Of a stretch of DNA of 64,000 nucleotides, positions 45,501-58,621 are shown piece by piece; positions within the stretch are counted from its first letter, which is position 1; every line of letters begins with the position of its first letter. The position numbers were made by a program, and so were the translations under genes. The stretch is from Klebsormidium nitens. Lineage: Eukaryota > Streptophyta > Klebsormidiophyceae > Klebsormidiales > Klebsormidiaceae. Location of the stretch: positions 47,570 to 111,569 of the forward strand of contig DF237238.1 in assembly GCA_000708835.1 (NCBI GenBank), read 5' to 3'. The notes below the pieces were generated by a model. The model saw nothing but the letters and a program-made list of their open reading frames with translations, did not search any database and was not told where the DNA came from.

Positions 45501-48500
45501 CACCGCTCCCCTTGCTCGCTTGCAATTGACCTTCATCTCAATGAATCTTGCACCACCAGTCGAGTGCACCCAGTACAGCAATAGAACCCCTGACGTCTCC
45601 TCCTGCCCTTGTTACAACGGTTGGACCCTTGCCCCAACCCCCAACATCCAGTCCACCTGTTCCAGAGCCTAGTTTGACCACCCAAGCACCTGCTCCAAGT
45701 GCGGTCCCTACTCCTGCTCCAACCGTTACAGCAGTCAATGTTCAGCCTTCTCCACTTTCGGTTCCACCTATTCCAGAGCCTACGATCAGCCTCACGCCTG
45801 CTCCAAGTCGGACTCCTATTTACACTCCAACTCCTACAGCAATTAGTGTCCAGCCTTCTCCACGTTTGGGCAATACGTCTGAAACGTCAGATTCGGGTCT
45901 GGGGTTGGGGACCACTGTTGGCATCTCGTTGGGAGCAACGGCAGTCGTCTTGGGTGGTTTGCTGGTAGGTGCGTGGATATTTCCGTCTAGGAGGAAGAGG
46001 AGGCACGAGCCGCCAGGATTGCCACCGGTCACAGACCACGACACCGAAAAGGACGCCGCTGTCGAAAGGGGTGTTGGCAAGGTCTCTGCAAAACCTAGGC
46101 AGGCCTCCGGTGAGTACAGTGTTGTCACGGGTGCTGGTCAAAGTGACTTCAAGTTTAGTAACTTCCAGTCTTTCTTTTCAAACATCTTCGTTTGTCCTGC
46201 TGGGTCCACTTCAGAACTAGCTCTTGATCCGGTTGTAGAGGATTCGGACCCAAGAGGTTGGAGATGAAGCAAAGAGGAAATTTCTTATATGTGAGATCTC
46301 TGCTGACAAGAGGGATCGCTAGGTTTCTGGACATGTGGGCCATTTGTACCCCTGAGCTCGGTCATCGATGCTAGTGGAGATCAGTTACCTTTAGTACAGC
46401 AGATTTGTGAAGCCAGTGTCTGAACCGTCAAGAGCTGCTGACTGAGGGGGTTGACAGTACCGTTGTTGAACGTTGAAGTGTTGGAGTATCAAAGGAGACC
46501 TTGGCGTCGATGCTACATCATACTTTGTGTTGTTGGAACCTACTCGCGAAATGTTATGGGTTCTTACTAGAAATTACTGAAGGCCGCTTGCATTCATATC
46601 CAGATCCCTTTACTGATGAGGAACCCTTCTGGCTCTGTTCGACGATGTTGAGACGGCCGGAACTATATATTGACGTTTTTCCGAGCTATGCCTGCAGCAA
46701 CTGCCCAAGCACACGAAGCGACTCTGGGGCTCATACGCGTTTTCACCATTCGAGAACTCCGGAAAGCAACCGCAGGCTTCTCGGAAACGACGTTGCTAGG
46801 AGCTGGCGCCTTCGGTCGGGTGTATAGAGGCACCTTCGCTGATGGAAGCTTTTTGGCCGTCAAAGAGTTGAGGAAGGGAAGAGGGGTGAGCCCAGTTTGC
46901 CTCCACGTTTCTCTTGTCTGCATCTATGGACACGTTACTCATTTGTCTTCGGGTTGCTTACGCAGGAATTACACCTTTTCTGCATCCTCAGCTCAAAGAG
47001 ATCAATTACAGGACTTGCAGACCAAGCTCCTTGTTTCCTCCGCTTCCGGCGAGATCTGTAATACAATTGATATTGAAGCTTCACCATGCCAGGTGTTCAT
47101 ACTTGTGCCGTTGCCTTTCAGGGGTTAGGTCAGCAAGAGTTCTTGACAGAGCTAGCAACCATTGCTCGTGTAAGGCACCGGAATTTGGTGGCGCTCCGAG
47201 GTTACTGCATCTCGCCTAAGGCGTTCTACCTCGTCCTGGACTATGCCCCGAACGGGAATCTGTCGTCCGCTCTGAGCAGTGGTGAGGACTCTCCCCTGAT
47301 TGTCACCCTTTTTTAAGACTCCGTCGCTTCAACCCGCCTCGTCTTCTCCCGGGAAGTCCGTCAGGAGGCCATTCTTCGCACCGTAAAGGTGCATGCCTGG
47401 ACAGGCGCTTTCTGCTTTTGAACGCTGTGATCCGGGCTGGACCTGTTTTTGCGTGCAACAGAGGGCGCTTTCCTTCAAGCGCTGTGAGTTGGCCCTCCTT
47501 ATCGAGAGCACATGTTTTGGGTGGATCTCTTAACGACAGATGTTCGCGCTTACAGCCTGCCAAGACAGCCTTGCTGAAGGGCATTGATTCGACCGGTAAA
47601 AAATGTATCCCTACAACAACATAGTCGGCGCATGGATAACTAGCTGCGCTGGATTTCTCTGCTGCTCTGCTCCGGCTGCTTCCAAAGGGTTGGGAGACGT
47701 CTTTGTCTCACCTCTTATAAAGCGTTTGCAGGCTCTAGCACGGCCCTCACCTGGAGTCAACGTCTCGTTATTGCAACGGGTTCAGCACGCGGCCTTTCGT
47801 ACCTCCACAACGATATGGCGCCTTCAATTCTGCACCGTGACATCAAGTCGGCCAACATCCTTCTGGACCAGAATATGGAACCGCTTGTAAGAAAGGGTGT
47901 TCGAGGCCCGATCTTATGCATTTGCTGCCGTTTAATCTGCTTTGAGCTGAACGATTGAGTCTTCTTGCAAAGCTGAGTGTCACTCGAGCATATTTACAGG
48001 GCTTGTCTATCAAACTCTCAAATGTCTGGGGCTCCAAAACAACCAGGCTCCGCCGTCTAGGGGCCAGGACAATGCTCAGCTTTCAGGAAAGGCCTTCCGG
48101 ATTCCTCGCTTCTGGTTCCAAATCATCCCTGTATAAACATCCAGGTTTTACTCCAAACCCGCAAACGGGCATGGGAGCAACGTCTTACGTAAATGCACGT
48201 TCCACCGGGTTACTCTGAAGGATGCTCACGAGCTAGAGAAGCAAGCTAGGTTGTAAGAAGAGCTCTCTAAGTGAGTGGCACCTGACCGTTCCATGACTTG
48301 CGCGCGATGCTTGCAGGGTCGCTGTTGCCTACTAGCGAGTTCTGTAGCAAGCTTGCTTACGGCTTAGCGTGACGATCACACAACTTTGCGTTCTGCACCT
48401 GCAGGTAGCCGACTTCGGGCTAGCGAAGCTTTTGGACGAGGGCAAAACACACCACAGCACAAACGTACGCGGCACGTATGGTCATGTGGCCCCGGAGTAC

Positions 48501-50060
48501 GCTCTTTACGGCCAGGTATGCGAAGCTCTTTTGTTGTCTGCTCGTATGTGATCTCAGCAAGCGTCAAGACAGAACCCTTGCAAGGCTGTAAAGAGCTGTG
48601 ATCCCTTGTAAATGCAGGCTGCTTGACTCTTGCGATGGTTTCAATCATTCAAATGAAGGTCGAAGGAGTGACTTGTGACTTTGCTTCTCAGTCGTCTTGG
48701 AAGGGTTGGTTCGCTCGACTTGATAGCCCCTGACCTTTCAAAGGAAAGGGCGTTGACGCCATAGCACAAATGGTGCCCTGTTTGACTCAGCGTGACCACG
48801 TGCCAATTCTAGGATGCCTTGTCAGGGAAGCACTGAGCGGCCATAGAATACATCCGGAACCAATCATACTTCCTCATACTTTGGATCTTAAGCGGCTCCT
48901 GCCTGGGCTACCGATGGCCTAAGGTCCGTTGAAACCAATTGTGCATGTCACAGGTCACGAAGAAGAGTGACGTGTACAGTTTCGGCGTCGTCTTGTTGGA
49001 GCTGCTCACGGGTCGCCGCGCCGTTGAGACAATGCCAGACGGGGGGCGCTCCAACCTCGTAGATGCGGTAAGTGGTGACTATTAGCTGGACGGTCGCACT
49101 CATCAGAAGACGATTCGTAGCATGACTAGCTTGCTGAAATATTGTCTCCCATGCCCCCTACTGACCATGTAAGGGGTTATGATCTAACCCGAAGTTGCTG
49201 CCTTGCGGAAGCTTCAAGTCAGTGCGTTCCTTGAGAAAATTCGAACGTGATAAAGAGTGATGCTCGAGCGCTTAGAGGGACTACAGAACGGCACATTGTG
49301 CTGTGGGATCAAGGAGAGCAAGAGGACTTTTTAAGAAGAACCCTGCTGTCTATCGGAAAAGTAACAGCAAATTCGGTGCTGCCTCGTTTTCATATTCCTT
49401 AAGGTGCCTCGAGATGGGAGAGGGCCCACGTTTTAAAGTCCATTTTCAAAATCTCTGTAGAATTTGATGGGAATAGTCCTTCGTGGCCGCATAAGCGGGA
49501 TTCATCCCGCCACGCATATGGCTCCCATCAATGGAGCCTTAATGTTCTCAACTAAACCGACAGCAGCCAGTAAAGAGAGCAGAGACAGGTCTCTTAAGTA
49601 GGTGTTGTATCCCGCCCTGATCTTGAGCTTCGCCGGCACATAAACGACGCAAGCGCATCCATTCCTTTTCGTGTATCAGGTGGCCCGCCAGTACCATCGA
49701 CCTCTGGTTGTGTTGGACCCCCGGCTTCGCGGCCAATTTCCAGAGCAAGCGTCAGCGCAATTGGTCGTTTTGGCCGTTGCGTGTACTGCTCGAGAGGAGG
49801 CCCACCGACCGCACATGTCGCACGTGTTGCGGGAGTTGGATGACATTAGCCAGACTCGAGAGTCGAACATCGAAAATTACGAGGAGATAGGAAGGGAGAG
49901 TCGTGAGGATTGGTTCGGGCCTGCAGCGCGGGCGAGCGATGCTCCCGGGTACTCAAGTACCTCGACTGATTCGTGGAACCGGCAGAGCAGGTCAAGCGGG
50001 TCTGGCGGGCAAATGGACAGCATGACGTATCGAATGTCAATGATGAGTCAAGGAAGGTGA
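42583..50060 (+). CDS. Receptor-like kinase with novel N-glycosylation-rich ectodomain
   Basis: Plasma-membrane receptor-like Ser/Thr kinase of the plant RLK/Pelle type. Exons: 42583-42878, 43110-43260, 44076-44440, 44815-44968, 45475-45563, 45652-46109, 46698-46885, 47122-47281, 47732-47886, 48405-48515, 48954-49067, 49680-50060; about 873 residues. There is a signal peptide ([20 protein letters not shown]). Residues about 20-350 form an ectodomain of no family I know, with many NxS/T sites. A Pro/Ser/Thr stalk resembling PERK-type kinases precedes a membrane segment near 436-458 ([19 protein letters not shown]), closed by SRRKRRH. The kinase is complete: [31 protein letters not shown] (RD type), [34 protein letters not shown]. 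Joining ectodomain to stalk needs an 88-nt intron (45564-45651). If it is retained, the frame ends at 45672 and a secreted ectodomain results. Confidence 0.78.
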
Positions 50061-51371
50061 GTGTTTAGACAGGAACTTTCTTTCTTTCCTTTTTAGGGCA
50101 TGGTAAACTTACATCAGACGAAACGACTAAGGGACGGCCAGGGATCTGAGAATGGCACAGCACCATGCAGATTGGATGCTCAAGAACAGGGCCTCAGTGA
50201 GAGGCAAGCTTCACAAAATCCAGCTCACGAATCCTAGTAATGCGTCCCAGACCTGGCGTATAATGAGCACAACGTGCGAGCACATTCCTTGTCGAGCACG
50301 TTCCTTGACAACGACCGGAACTTGACTTTGGCCAGACGAGTCGAACCCAAACTCTGTGCAAGAAGAATCTAGCATCACGGACTTGTGCCCTATCAGTCAG
50401 ACGTCTTGTGGATGGGCATGCCTACTTAATAATGTTCGATGAAAATTTCGTATTCGCTTGAGAAGCTGCACCCAAGAAGCTCGGTGACTGAGACAGAATA
50501 GAAGCGGCAGGTTCACATACAACGTAGCTTCCATGGAAGTTGGTAACACCGTCGTTAATGCGGATTGATCACACCCGGCCACCACCCAACCTCAAGAAGC
50601 TAAGAAGAGGTAAAACACGAACATGCAGTGCGGAAAGTGTAGAGGTAATTCAGCGACGGGCCATTCTGCTCTCAATCGGAATAGACACGGACTTCAATGC
50701 TGAAATGCTTTCATCTGCATATGTTGGCTTGTCGATCAGACTATACCTATATATGGCGAGGGCGCGCGGCCTGCATGGAACTATGTTCACATGTGTGTAT
50801 GTATAGTCAGCTATCGATACATCATACATGCACTGATATACACAGTACACGCAATCAACTTAATCCGGCCAGAGACTCCGAATATATGCACGTACGCGCT
50901 TGGAGTGACCAACTTAAACGTGCGTACATCAAACGTTTTTTAACGGTACATTTATCTGCAATCGTTAGCATTGATCGATGCAAGATGAGTCAGCCCTAGC
51001 AAATCAATTCTTTCGTGGTTCCTGACCATCGCAACACGCAAAGCAGTAGATTTACTGAAGTCATCTTTGAGCAATGGTCACAAGCTGCCCTGCCGCCGCC
51101 CGCGCAATGAGTAACTACAACTTTTCTGTGTTAGCCACGTCCTCACGAACATACTGTACGGGCGGCAATATTACTTGAGGCTCTGTAGCAAAGATTTACC
51201 GAGGTGGTCAGATACAGGGCCTTCTCTGGATACTACTTCAAGTTTTTCAAATCATTATAAAGTTTGCGAGCAACTTCCGTGTATGCAATACATGTTGAGG
51301 TCAAAGTCTACCTTACACTGTTAGCAACTTTGATCGCGCCCTACTTTACAAAAGAGATGTGCACCTGTACC
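50061..51371. other. Convergent intergenic region
   Basis: Between the kinase (+) and acetylornithine deacetylase (-) 3' ends. It is AT-rich in its middle (50700-50990) and shows no coding character. I see nothing else I can name. Confidence 0.5.
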
Positions 51372-54300
51372 TTACTCCGCCTTTACATAACTAGGGTCTC
51401 GAACGATGTTTCCTGAATCAACCTGCGCAATGATGTTCGTCATGACCTTGAATCCCCCTTCAAAGTCTTCTAGCAGTGCGTACTCGTTCTTGGCATGATA
51501 CGTCGACATCACCCCATACCCCATCGTCTGGACGTCGAACCCTGCGTCCTGCACACACACCCACACGAAGAATGCAGTCAGCTTCAAAGCTCGAAAGCTC
51601 GAGCAGACTGCTGGCCGCTGTGCACAAGCAAGCCTTCTGCAGTACTTCGTGATTGCAAGGGCTCACTTCATCCTGGTGGGCAGACACACTTACTGGATCA
51701 TGGGCGGTTTTAACAGACTGGACCATCGCCGGTTCTGAAATGCGCGCGTCCCTTTACGACTGTTGTGCTAGGTCTTGCCAGCACTTTCGAAGCTCTTTCT
51801 GCCATCAACGAGCACTCAGTATGAGGCCAGAAGATTGCTGCGCTTAAGAATCCGTTACAATCCAGGCGCAGCTGCTTGATTGAGTTTCGAGTCGTTTGAG
51901 GACAAGAGACGTGCCTGAGATTTTGCTGGTTTTTCGCAAAATGCAATCTGAAATATGCGCTCGGGGCTGCATACCTGCAGTTCCCGGATGCAGGGCAGGG
52001 AGCCGGTGATGGAGTACGGCGTTACTTTCCCGAAAACGGCCTTGGTGGCGTTGCACAGCGCGAAGAAGCCGGGCGAGTCCAGCCGGCACGCCACGCCGGA
52101 CATCATCATCTCGTCGAACGACAGCTCCACCCTGCAACGACAGCCCGACGAAGCTCATGTTCTTATCAAAAGTAGCATCGGGGGACCGTACCAGTAGAGT
52201 CAAGGGCTGTCGGTCGCCCACATATAGGACACTCAACCCGAGGTTCCAGAAGGCACGCACTCATTAAGGAATGCTTTTCTCTGACCAGAACGGGACCGAC
52301 AGTGCTTACAAACCCTTCCGGAACCGCCTCCTGATTGAGGCATAATTTCCTGTCGAGCAACCGACCACCCCCGGGTTGTGCAACGCGCGTGATAATCCGG
52401 GGCCTATCAAGCAATGCTCAGACTTTTGACACAATGACAGTGTGTGACAGTGTGACACATTATGTGTGTGTGTGGTGTGTGAGTGCGTGTCTGTGTGACA
52501 CGCCGCGAAAGGAGAACGAGTTGCGGGTGCTGACCTGCCGCGCAGGTTTTCGTCGGGCAGCTCGTACTTGGAGACGGGCCCGTGCGTGGGCAGCTGCCCG
52601 AGGTTGGCGTTGATGTCGTCCACGTACTGCTTGATGCGGGCCACCACCTCCGCCACGCTGCGCACCAAAACGCCGTGTCGTCTTTATAACCAAGATTTGC
52701 GTCAACCCTCTGGGACGTGTGTGCGTTGCCGTCGAGAGCAACGGTCCGGAAAGCAAGGACAGAACAGCAGCGGAATCGAAGCGGCATCTGGGCCTCGTCG
52801 TCTCAAAGCAAACATTGGCGTCAACCCTTTAGGACCTGTGTTGCATTGCCGTCGAGACGAGCAAGCCAGGAAATATGGACGCCAAAGCGATTGCCATAAA
52901 GCGGCATCTGGAGGTCTCTCCGTGGCAGGAAGAATCACAAAATCGTCCTCGATGGGGTGCAAATGACAGACCGTTGTAAAAGACTGCGAATACGGATACT
53001 GCAAACACGGGAGCCGGGCCTGGGGCTGACCGAACGAGCTGACAAAGCCTTTTCGACGTACGTCTTCCTTCGCACGCGGTGCATACCTGTAGAAAGGAGT
53101 CACTCGGATGTCGCCGCAGATGGTCATCTCGCCAGGGATCTGGTTCACGCTGCCGCCAGGGTCTGCGCAACCGCAGCCATGGTCGGTGGTCAGACAAGAA
53201 CTGGTTAACAAGCTTCAAGGAGTGTCGCCTATGTCGGACTCATGCGAAATTCCGAAGCTATTGATCGGCTAACTGGCATTCCAGAGGACATTCGCACAAC
53301 ATTTTTGCGGAATGCTTCGGCGCTGGCAGCGTGTCAAAAGCTCGACAAGGGCTTTTTCGTAGCCACGTGGCACTCACAGGAGACCTGCGTGGGCTTGATG
53401 GTGGAGGGCGTGACAAAGCCGTAGCGCCCCTCCATCGGGTGCACCGGAAAGTCTTGGTAGAAGCGCCGCTGGATCTCCGAAAGCGCCTCGAATCCCAGCT
53501 CGATCGGGTTGATAGCCTGCGCCATAAACGAAGTTATATGAAAACCTCAAAGCAACTCAAATTCCGGACCCACAGCTCGACGTGTTCCAAAACAACCCTG
53601 CTGGTACCTCATTAAGGGACCCTCCTGATAGAGCAGAAACTAGTAAACTTGTGTGCAATAAAGCGTGTCAACGTAATGCTAGCAAATCTTGTTCACCAAC
53701 AAAGGTCTGCAGATTTTCACGACTCTGCTTCGCTGCTCTTCGGACCGTCTACGAGGACCTTGACCAGAAGTATGACACACACACTCCTTTATGGCACTGC
53801 TGACAGCCGGGCCCGCGGCCGGCCAGACGGTGGCTATCACCTTGTGTGCGAGGCCGCTGTGGAAGAGCTTGCCCGTCGCTTTGAGGCGCCAGGCCGCCAT
53901 GCCGCCCGTCCCGATGCACGGCTGCTTGTCAGCCGTATCCACCCAAAACCTGCGCGCAACCCACACAACACAGCAGGGTTGCTCAAACAGGCCACCAGCT
54001 GGAGCCATCTTGAAGTAGAGAAAGCTGGTAAGTGTGAGGCGCAGCTGAGCGCAGACGCCGTCTTCACGGAGCTGCTAATCATGAAAGAAAGATCATGAAA
54101 CAACGAATTTGGTTGGGTAGAAGAAGCCGGAATTCAGCGCAGAGGGCTGTCCCTTGACACTGAGATTCAGGAAAAAGACGGCTTTCAAGGACAGTGCTCG
54201 ATTCCTGGCAAACGGTACAATTCAATCCAAAACCGCCAAGAGATAAGATGCTTGAGATTATCCCAAAACGGAGCAATAAATCAGGCTTCAAATGCGAGAC

Positions 54301-56375
54301 TGCACAGCACTTCAGGGCGCGGCGGCTGCAGGGGCCTCGTTGCTTGGAGGTGGGCGCGCCACTGACGCCCGGCCACAGGAGCCAGGCATCCCTCGCAACC
54401 CCGCACTGCAGCCCCGGACCGTTCAGAGACACGACCCGCTCAACCCTCGGACACAGGCTTTTCAGAGAGGGGAAAAGCCATGAAAAAAGCCCTGGGTGCC
54501 CTTATGAGGGGGCGGGGGGCCCTGTCCCCCCTGGCGGGGGGAGCAAGGCTGGCCAAAACCTGACCACTTTTTAGGGTTTTAGAATGCCAGGCGAGAACGC
54601 CTGCATTGAACCGCGAGGAGGGAAGAGCGCACGGTCGGCCTTTGGCTCACATCATCAGTGCTGGTGGACAACTCGCAGAAAGGGCTGGAAGCAGCACACG
54701 GTTCCAAACCTAGGAGTTTTTACGCGGAGGAGTCTTGGGGCTGACTTGGACACTTTCGAAGGAAAACACGACAGAAACATCCTCACTGGCGATTCTGTAT
54801 AACAGCTTGTTATGTTCGAGTCAAAGGGATCCTGACCTGGGGGGGCATTTGAGCAAAAGTTGCGCAGTCGGGGAAAATCTTCAATCGAAGAGCTGACCTT
54901 TGACTCGCTAGCGTCAATAGCATGATTGCAAGATCGCAGTAAGTGCCGGGTCAATCGTAAAGCAGACTTGAGGCTTTAGATCCTGTCCCGAGCCGTAGGA
55001 TCAGAACCTTTTCGAAGCACTCACAGGGGCCCTCCTTTGAGCTTGTCCAGCAGCCCCTTTGCCACCAAGGCGTCCACACCAATCCCCAGGTCCGTTGCGT
55101 TCTCCTCATTTGCGATGAAGACGCCAACAACAGTTGGCCGCAGCTTCGGCTTCTCAGTACCCAATTGTCTGCAAAAGGAACGATGTTCTGGGGCACAGAA
55201 GGTGGCGGAATTTGGAAGAAAATTGACCGTCAAATGATCTAGAAAAGAGCCATGAGCAACACAGCCTATTATCGGAAATCAAAGAGCACTCACGTCATCA
55301 AGTCTTTCTGGCTGTCTGAGAATTGTGTCAACTTTCAAGCTTTGTTCCGTAGCTCGCCTTTTGTTTGACTCGTCTGTGAGCAAGCAGAAGGTATTCGGCC
55401 ATCTCCCAGCATGATACTGATGAGTGACTTCTAACAAAGAGGGTCATACACACAGGGGCTTTGCAGGGGTGGTGGAGCTCCTGATTGCAAGGGTGGACCA
55501 GAACCTGTAATTGCAGCCCTCCCGATGATTTTACCTTTATTCTGCGGGTACATGTTTCTTATACTTCTCTATGAAGGGGAGTGGCGTTGACATGTCGACT
55601 ATAAACATGTCCCAGCAAAGCCTTAGGAGGAGGAAAAAGCAGCGACTGCCCAGGCAAGCTGTTCGGGCCAGCAAGCAATCCATCCTGACCTGAACAGCTC
55701 CGTCAAGAGCGCCACATGCCCCAGGCAATCAGTGGTGCCCCTCCCTCTGAGCTTGTTGCCCTCAACTGTCAGGGTGAACGGGTCAAAGTCCTGCCACCAC
55801 ATTGAACAAGCTGATCAGCCACTGCAACTTTGCATCACATGTCAGGATCTCCAAACATAATTGGGGACCACTTATCTTGGCCCAGACACTAGCTGTTGAT
55901 GTCAGTGAACCGCTCAGATGAAAGAACAATGGGCAATCTAGGACCAGTGGGCAATTGCCAACACCAATGTACTACAGATGGCGTCCTGCAACGTGAGCAG
56001 ACGCAACAAGCAATTCAACACGTCTCAACTGGCGGCATCAGCGGATGAGCAGTTGTTGCGCACCCAATCTTCCGGGTTCGCAGTCACTACGTCCAGGTGG
56101 CAGCCCACAAACGACATGATTTCGTTCTCGTCTGTCCCCGGGTACTCGACGATGATGTTCCCCCGCCCTTCCGCATAGCTGACATGCTGCACCGACAGCA
56201 CGCCGCCCTCCTCAGTGCTCAGTGGCTGAAGCACGTCCAGCACATGGCGCCCCGCACGGTCCTCCTTAGGAATGTAATCAGGGGGGTTGTTCTGCAGGAA
56301 CTTGACCTCCCCAATCAGCTTCCGCAGCAGCTCCACGAACTTGTCCTGGTCCAGGGACAGCGATTCCAGCGCCAT
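51372..56375 (-). CDS. NAOD: Acetylornithine deacetylase (peptidase M20 family), plant type
   Basis: Hydrolyses N2-acetylornithine to ornithine and acetate in arginine/polyamine synthesis. Exons in coding order: 56064-56375, 55690-55790, 55025-55168, 53841-53949, 53378-53516, 53087-53162, 52535-52657, 51975-52131, 51372-51548; about 445 residues with a TAA stop, close to the 440 of the Arabidopsis homologue. M20 metal-site blocks are intact: FVGCHLDVVTANP (His, Asp), RGRGTTDCLGHVALLTEL (bridging Asp), FIANEENATD (catalytic and metal Glu) and HAKNEYALL near the C-terminus. Other shared blocks are DTADKQPCIGTGGM, GKLFHSGLAHK, NQIPGE and GPVSKYELPDENLRG. The start MALESLSLDQDKFVELLRKLIGE fits family N-termini. 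No targeting peptide is obvious. Intron 6 or 7 positions hold a TG-rich microsatellite. This is a confident identification. Confidence 0.93.
52437..52501. repeat. TG/TGTGAC microsatellite in an intron
   Basis: Low-complexity run of GTGTGACA and TG repeats in the intron between the 52535-52657 and 51975-52131 exons of the acetylornithine deacetylase gene. Confidence 0.8.
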
Positions 56376-56814
56376 GCTTGCAGGGAAGACTCCGAAGAGC
56401 GTTCTTCTCTAACGAAAGCGTCTGTCGATCGAGCAAAATAGATTTTGCACGTAAATAGAGGTAACTTCCACGACGGAAATTGACCAGATTTTAATGTAGG
56501 TATATTTAGATGCCGCCCGGAGAGCTAGCAAACCCATGAGCAAAGAAGCCTACAGGTAGCTCATGGCGGACGGTCAACCGGGCTCATGAGTCAAAACTGC
56601 GCATAATACGAGAGATTTATAGGCATCAAATGCCAACCTTTGCCGTGTGGCAATCCGAAGCCTGAGGAATGATATTAATCACCCTTAAAAATTCGCAGCA
56701 AGAAGACAAGAGAAGTGGTTGCATTGAGCTACCTACTTGCATCAAATTGGCTGAGCAGCGCTCCATTCAAGCCTTTCTCTGCAGTCACAACGTGCTGACC
56801 AGTCTCTTTTTGCA
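56376..56814. promoter_or_regulatory. Candidate bidirectional promoter
   Basis: Only 439 bases separate the start codons of the divergently read acetylornithine deacetylase (-) and lumenal cyclophilin (+) genes, so both promoters and 5' UTRs must lie here. It is AT-richer than the flanking exons, and I see no named motif. Confidence 0.5.
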
Positions 56815-58621
56815 ATGGTGGCGGTCGCGTGCACTGCGTCCCGAGGCGTTTGGGCTGCCAACAGCTTACACAACCTGCAATGCTGCGACCACCGGTCTGA
56901 TCAGATCAGGTCTTCAACTGAGGTCGAGCTTAGGAAAGTTGCCAGGTCCCATCAAAGCCCAAATCGCTCAATCTCGTCTCCTTTCAATGGCCTTCCGTTC
57001 CTATCTTCGACGGGCACTCTTTCAGGTTACGGAGACTTGAGAGCCAGCTCACAAAGGTATAAGCTCAGGAAAGGCAGTGTCACCCCAATCAACGCCAGTG
57101 TGGACAGTGGGGCAGAGGCAGACGCTGTATCTGAGAGACCGCACGCGGTGACAAAGCGCTCACTGGCGCTACTAGGATTGGCAGCAGCGGGGCTGCTTGC
57201 CGCAAACGAGCCCTCTGCTCGGGCGGAGGAAGCTGAGGCCGCGAGCGCTGAATCTCCCAAGGTGACGCTTTTGCATTGTTCCTGATCTCCATCTGTTCAA
57301 TGCAGGTACAACGCAGGCTGGCCTTTCTGTCTCCTGGCCCACTTAGAACCCGCAATCCTGCCAACATGAAGTTGCGGAAGTTTGTCAATGGAGAGGTTTC
57401 CAACGGTGCGTCAAAAGATTGAACGCTCTGCTGGTTGACACAGGTGACATCAAGAGTGTTCCTTGACATCAGCGTTGATGGTGAGCCGGCGGGGCGTGTG
57501 GTGCTCGGGCTGTTTGGAGAGGCCGTGCCACGCACAGCAGAGAATTTCCGAGTGCTGGCGACCGGGGAGAAGGGCTTCGGCTACAAGAACAGCACCTTCC
57601 ACCGCATCATCAAGAACTTTGTGGTCCAGGTAGGTGGGGCAGATGGCAGCGGTGGGGGTGGTGGGGTCTGCGCAACCCAGAACTGGCTCTTGGAGCAGGG
57701 CAGTGCAACCGCTCGACTGGTTAGGATGCACAAGTTGCCCCATCAATTCTGGGGATCATGGATTATACTAGAGTCGTTTATAGCCCGTTGATTAGAGACA
57801 GTGAGCCTTCCAGACGTTTCTGCGGGACGCTATTGCATACGTCTGCATCCTGCACGAGGTTGAAAGTCTGCCTTTGAGTAGTTGACTCTGACAGTGCGAC
57901 ACTTGAACAGCAGTGGCCGTGCTTCACAGGCAATCTGTCAATCTGTCGACCAATCGTTTGGACCGATCAGCTCTGATTCAGCAGGAGCGAGACGCAGTGC
58001 ACGGCCTTAGTGCTTAACCAAGCCCATTCCTAAAGCTACCGTAGGACTGTGCTGATTAGTTCCTGCCCACATCCGCAGGGGGGCGACTTCGAGTTTGGCA
58101 ACGGTCTCGGTGGCAAGAGTATCTACGGCTGGAAGTTCAAGGACGAAAACTTCAGCGTGCGGCACAGCTCCCCAGGGATGCTCTCGATGGCCAACTCGGG
58201 ACCAAACACAAACGGCTCGCAAGTAAGCCTGCCACTCTATGCCACACGGTTGTCAGCTCCGACTGGGCTTTGATGTATCATTGTTGGCAGAGGAAGAGTG
58301 TTTGGCCAGTTCACGATTTATGATAAAGTTCGGGCAATTATGTCCAAGAAAGAAAGGGCACGTCGTCACCCAACGGTCTGCTTTTCGCACTGTCAATTGC
58401 TGATCGACCTGCTTGCGATGTACTTATGCTGGACTGAGCTTCGTTTGGTGCAGTTCTTCATCACGTTGAAACCGACTCCCTGGTTGGACGGGCGCCATGT
58501 CGTGTTTGGAAAGGTACTGGAAGGTATGGACATAGTCCGAAAGATGGAAGACGTACCCACCAGTTCGCCGTTCTATGCGCCCCCATACCGAGTAGCCATC
58601 GTCAATTGTGGAGAGCTCTAG
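56815..58621 (+). CDS. Thylakoid-lumen cyclophilin (peptidyl-prolyl cis-trans isomerase)
   Basis: Cyclophilin-type prolyl isomerase predicted to act in the chloroplast thylakoid lumen. Exons: 56815-57261, 57444-57629, 58079-58222, 58454-58621; about 314 residues. Residues 1 to about 90 are Ser/Arg-rich like a transit peptide. A second signal follows: [19 protein letters not shown] then ARAEEA, a lumenal-type cleavage site after a hydrophobic core. The cyclophilin domain (about 150-314) has intact active-site blocks: [36 protein letters not shown] and [10 protein letters not shown], with the expected Arg, Phe, Gln, Trp and His. The closest plant relatives are CYP20-2/CYP20-3-like proteins; the subtype is not certain. 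KR rather than RR precedes the hydrophobic core, so Sec versus Tat routing is open. Confidence 0.9.

Noticed and set aside
45620-45651. 32-nt intron to join receptor ectodomain and stalk
   Set aside because: Too short for a spliceosomal intron; the 88-nt intron 45564-45651 restores the frame with better sites.
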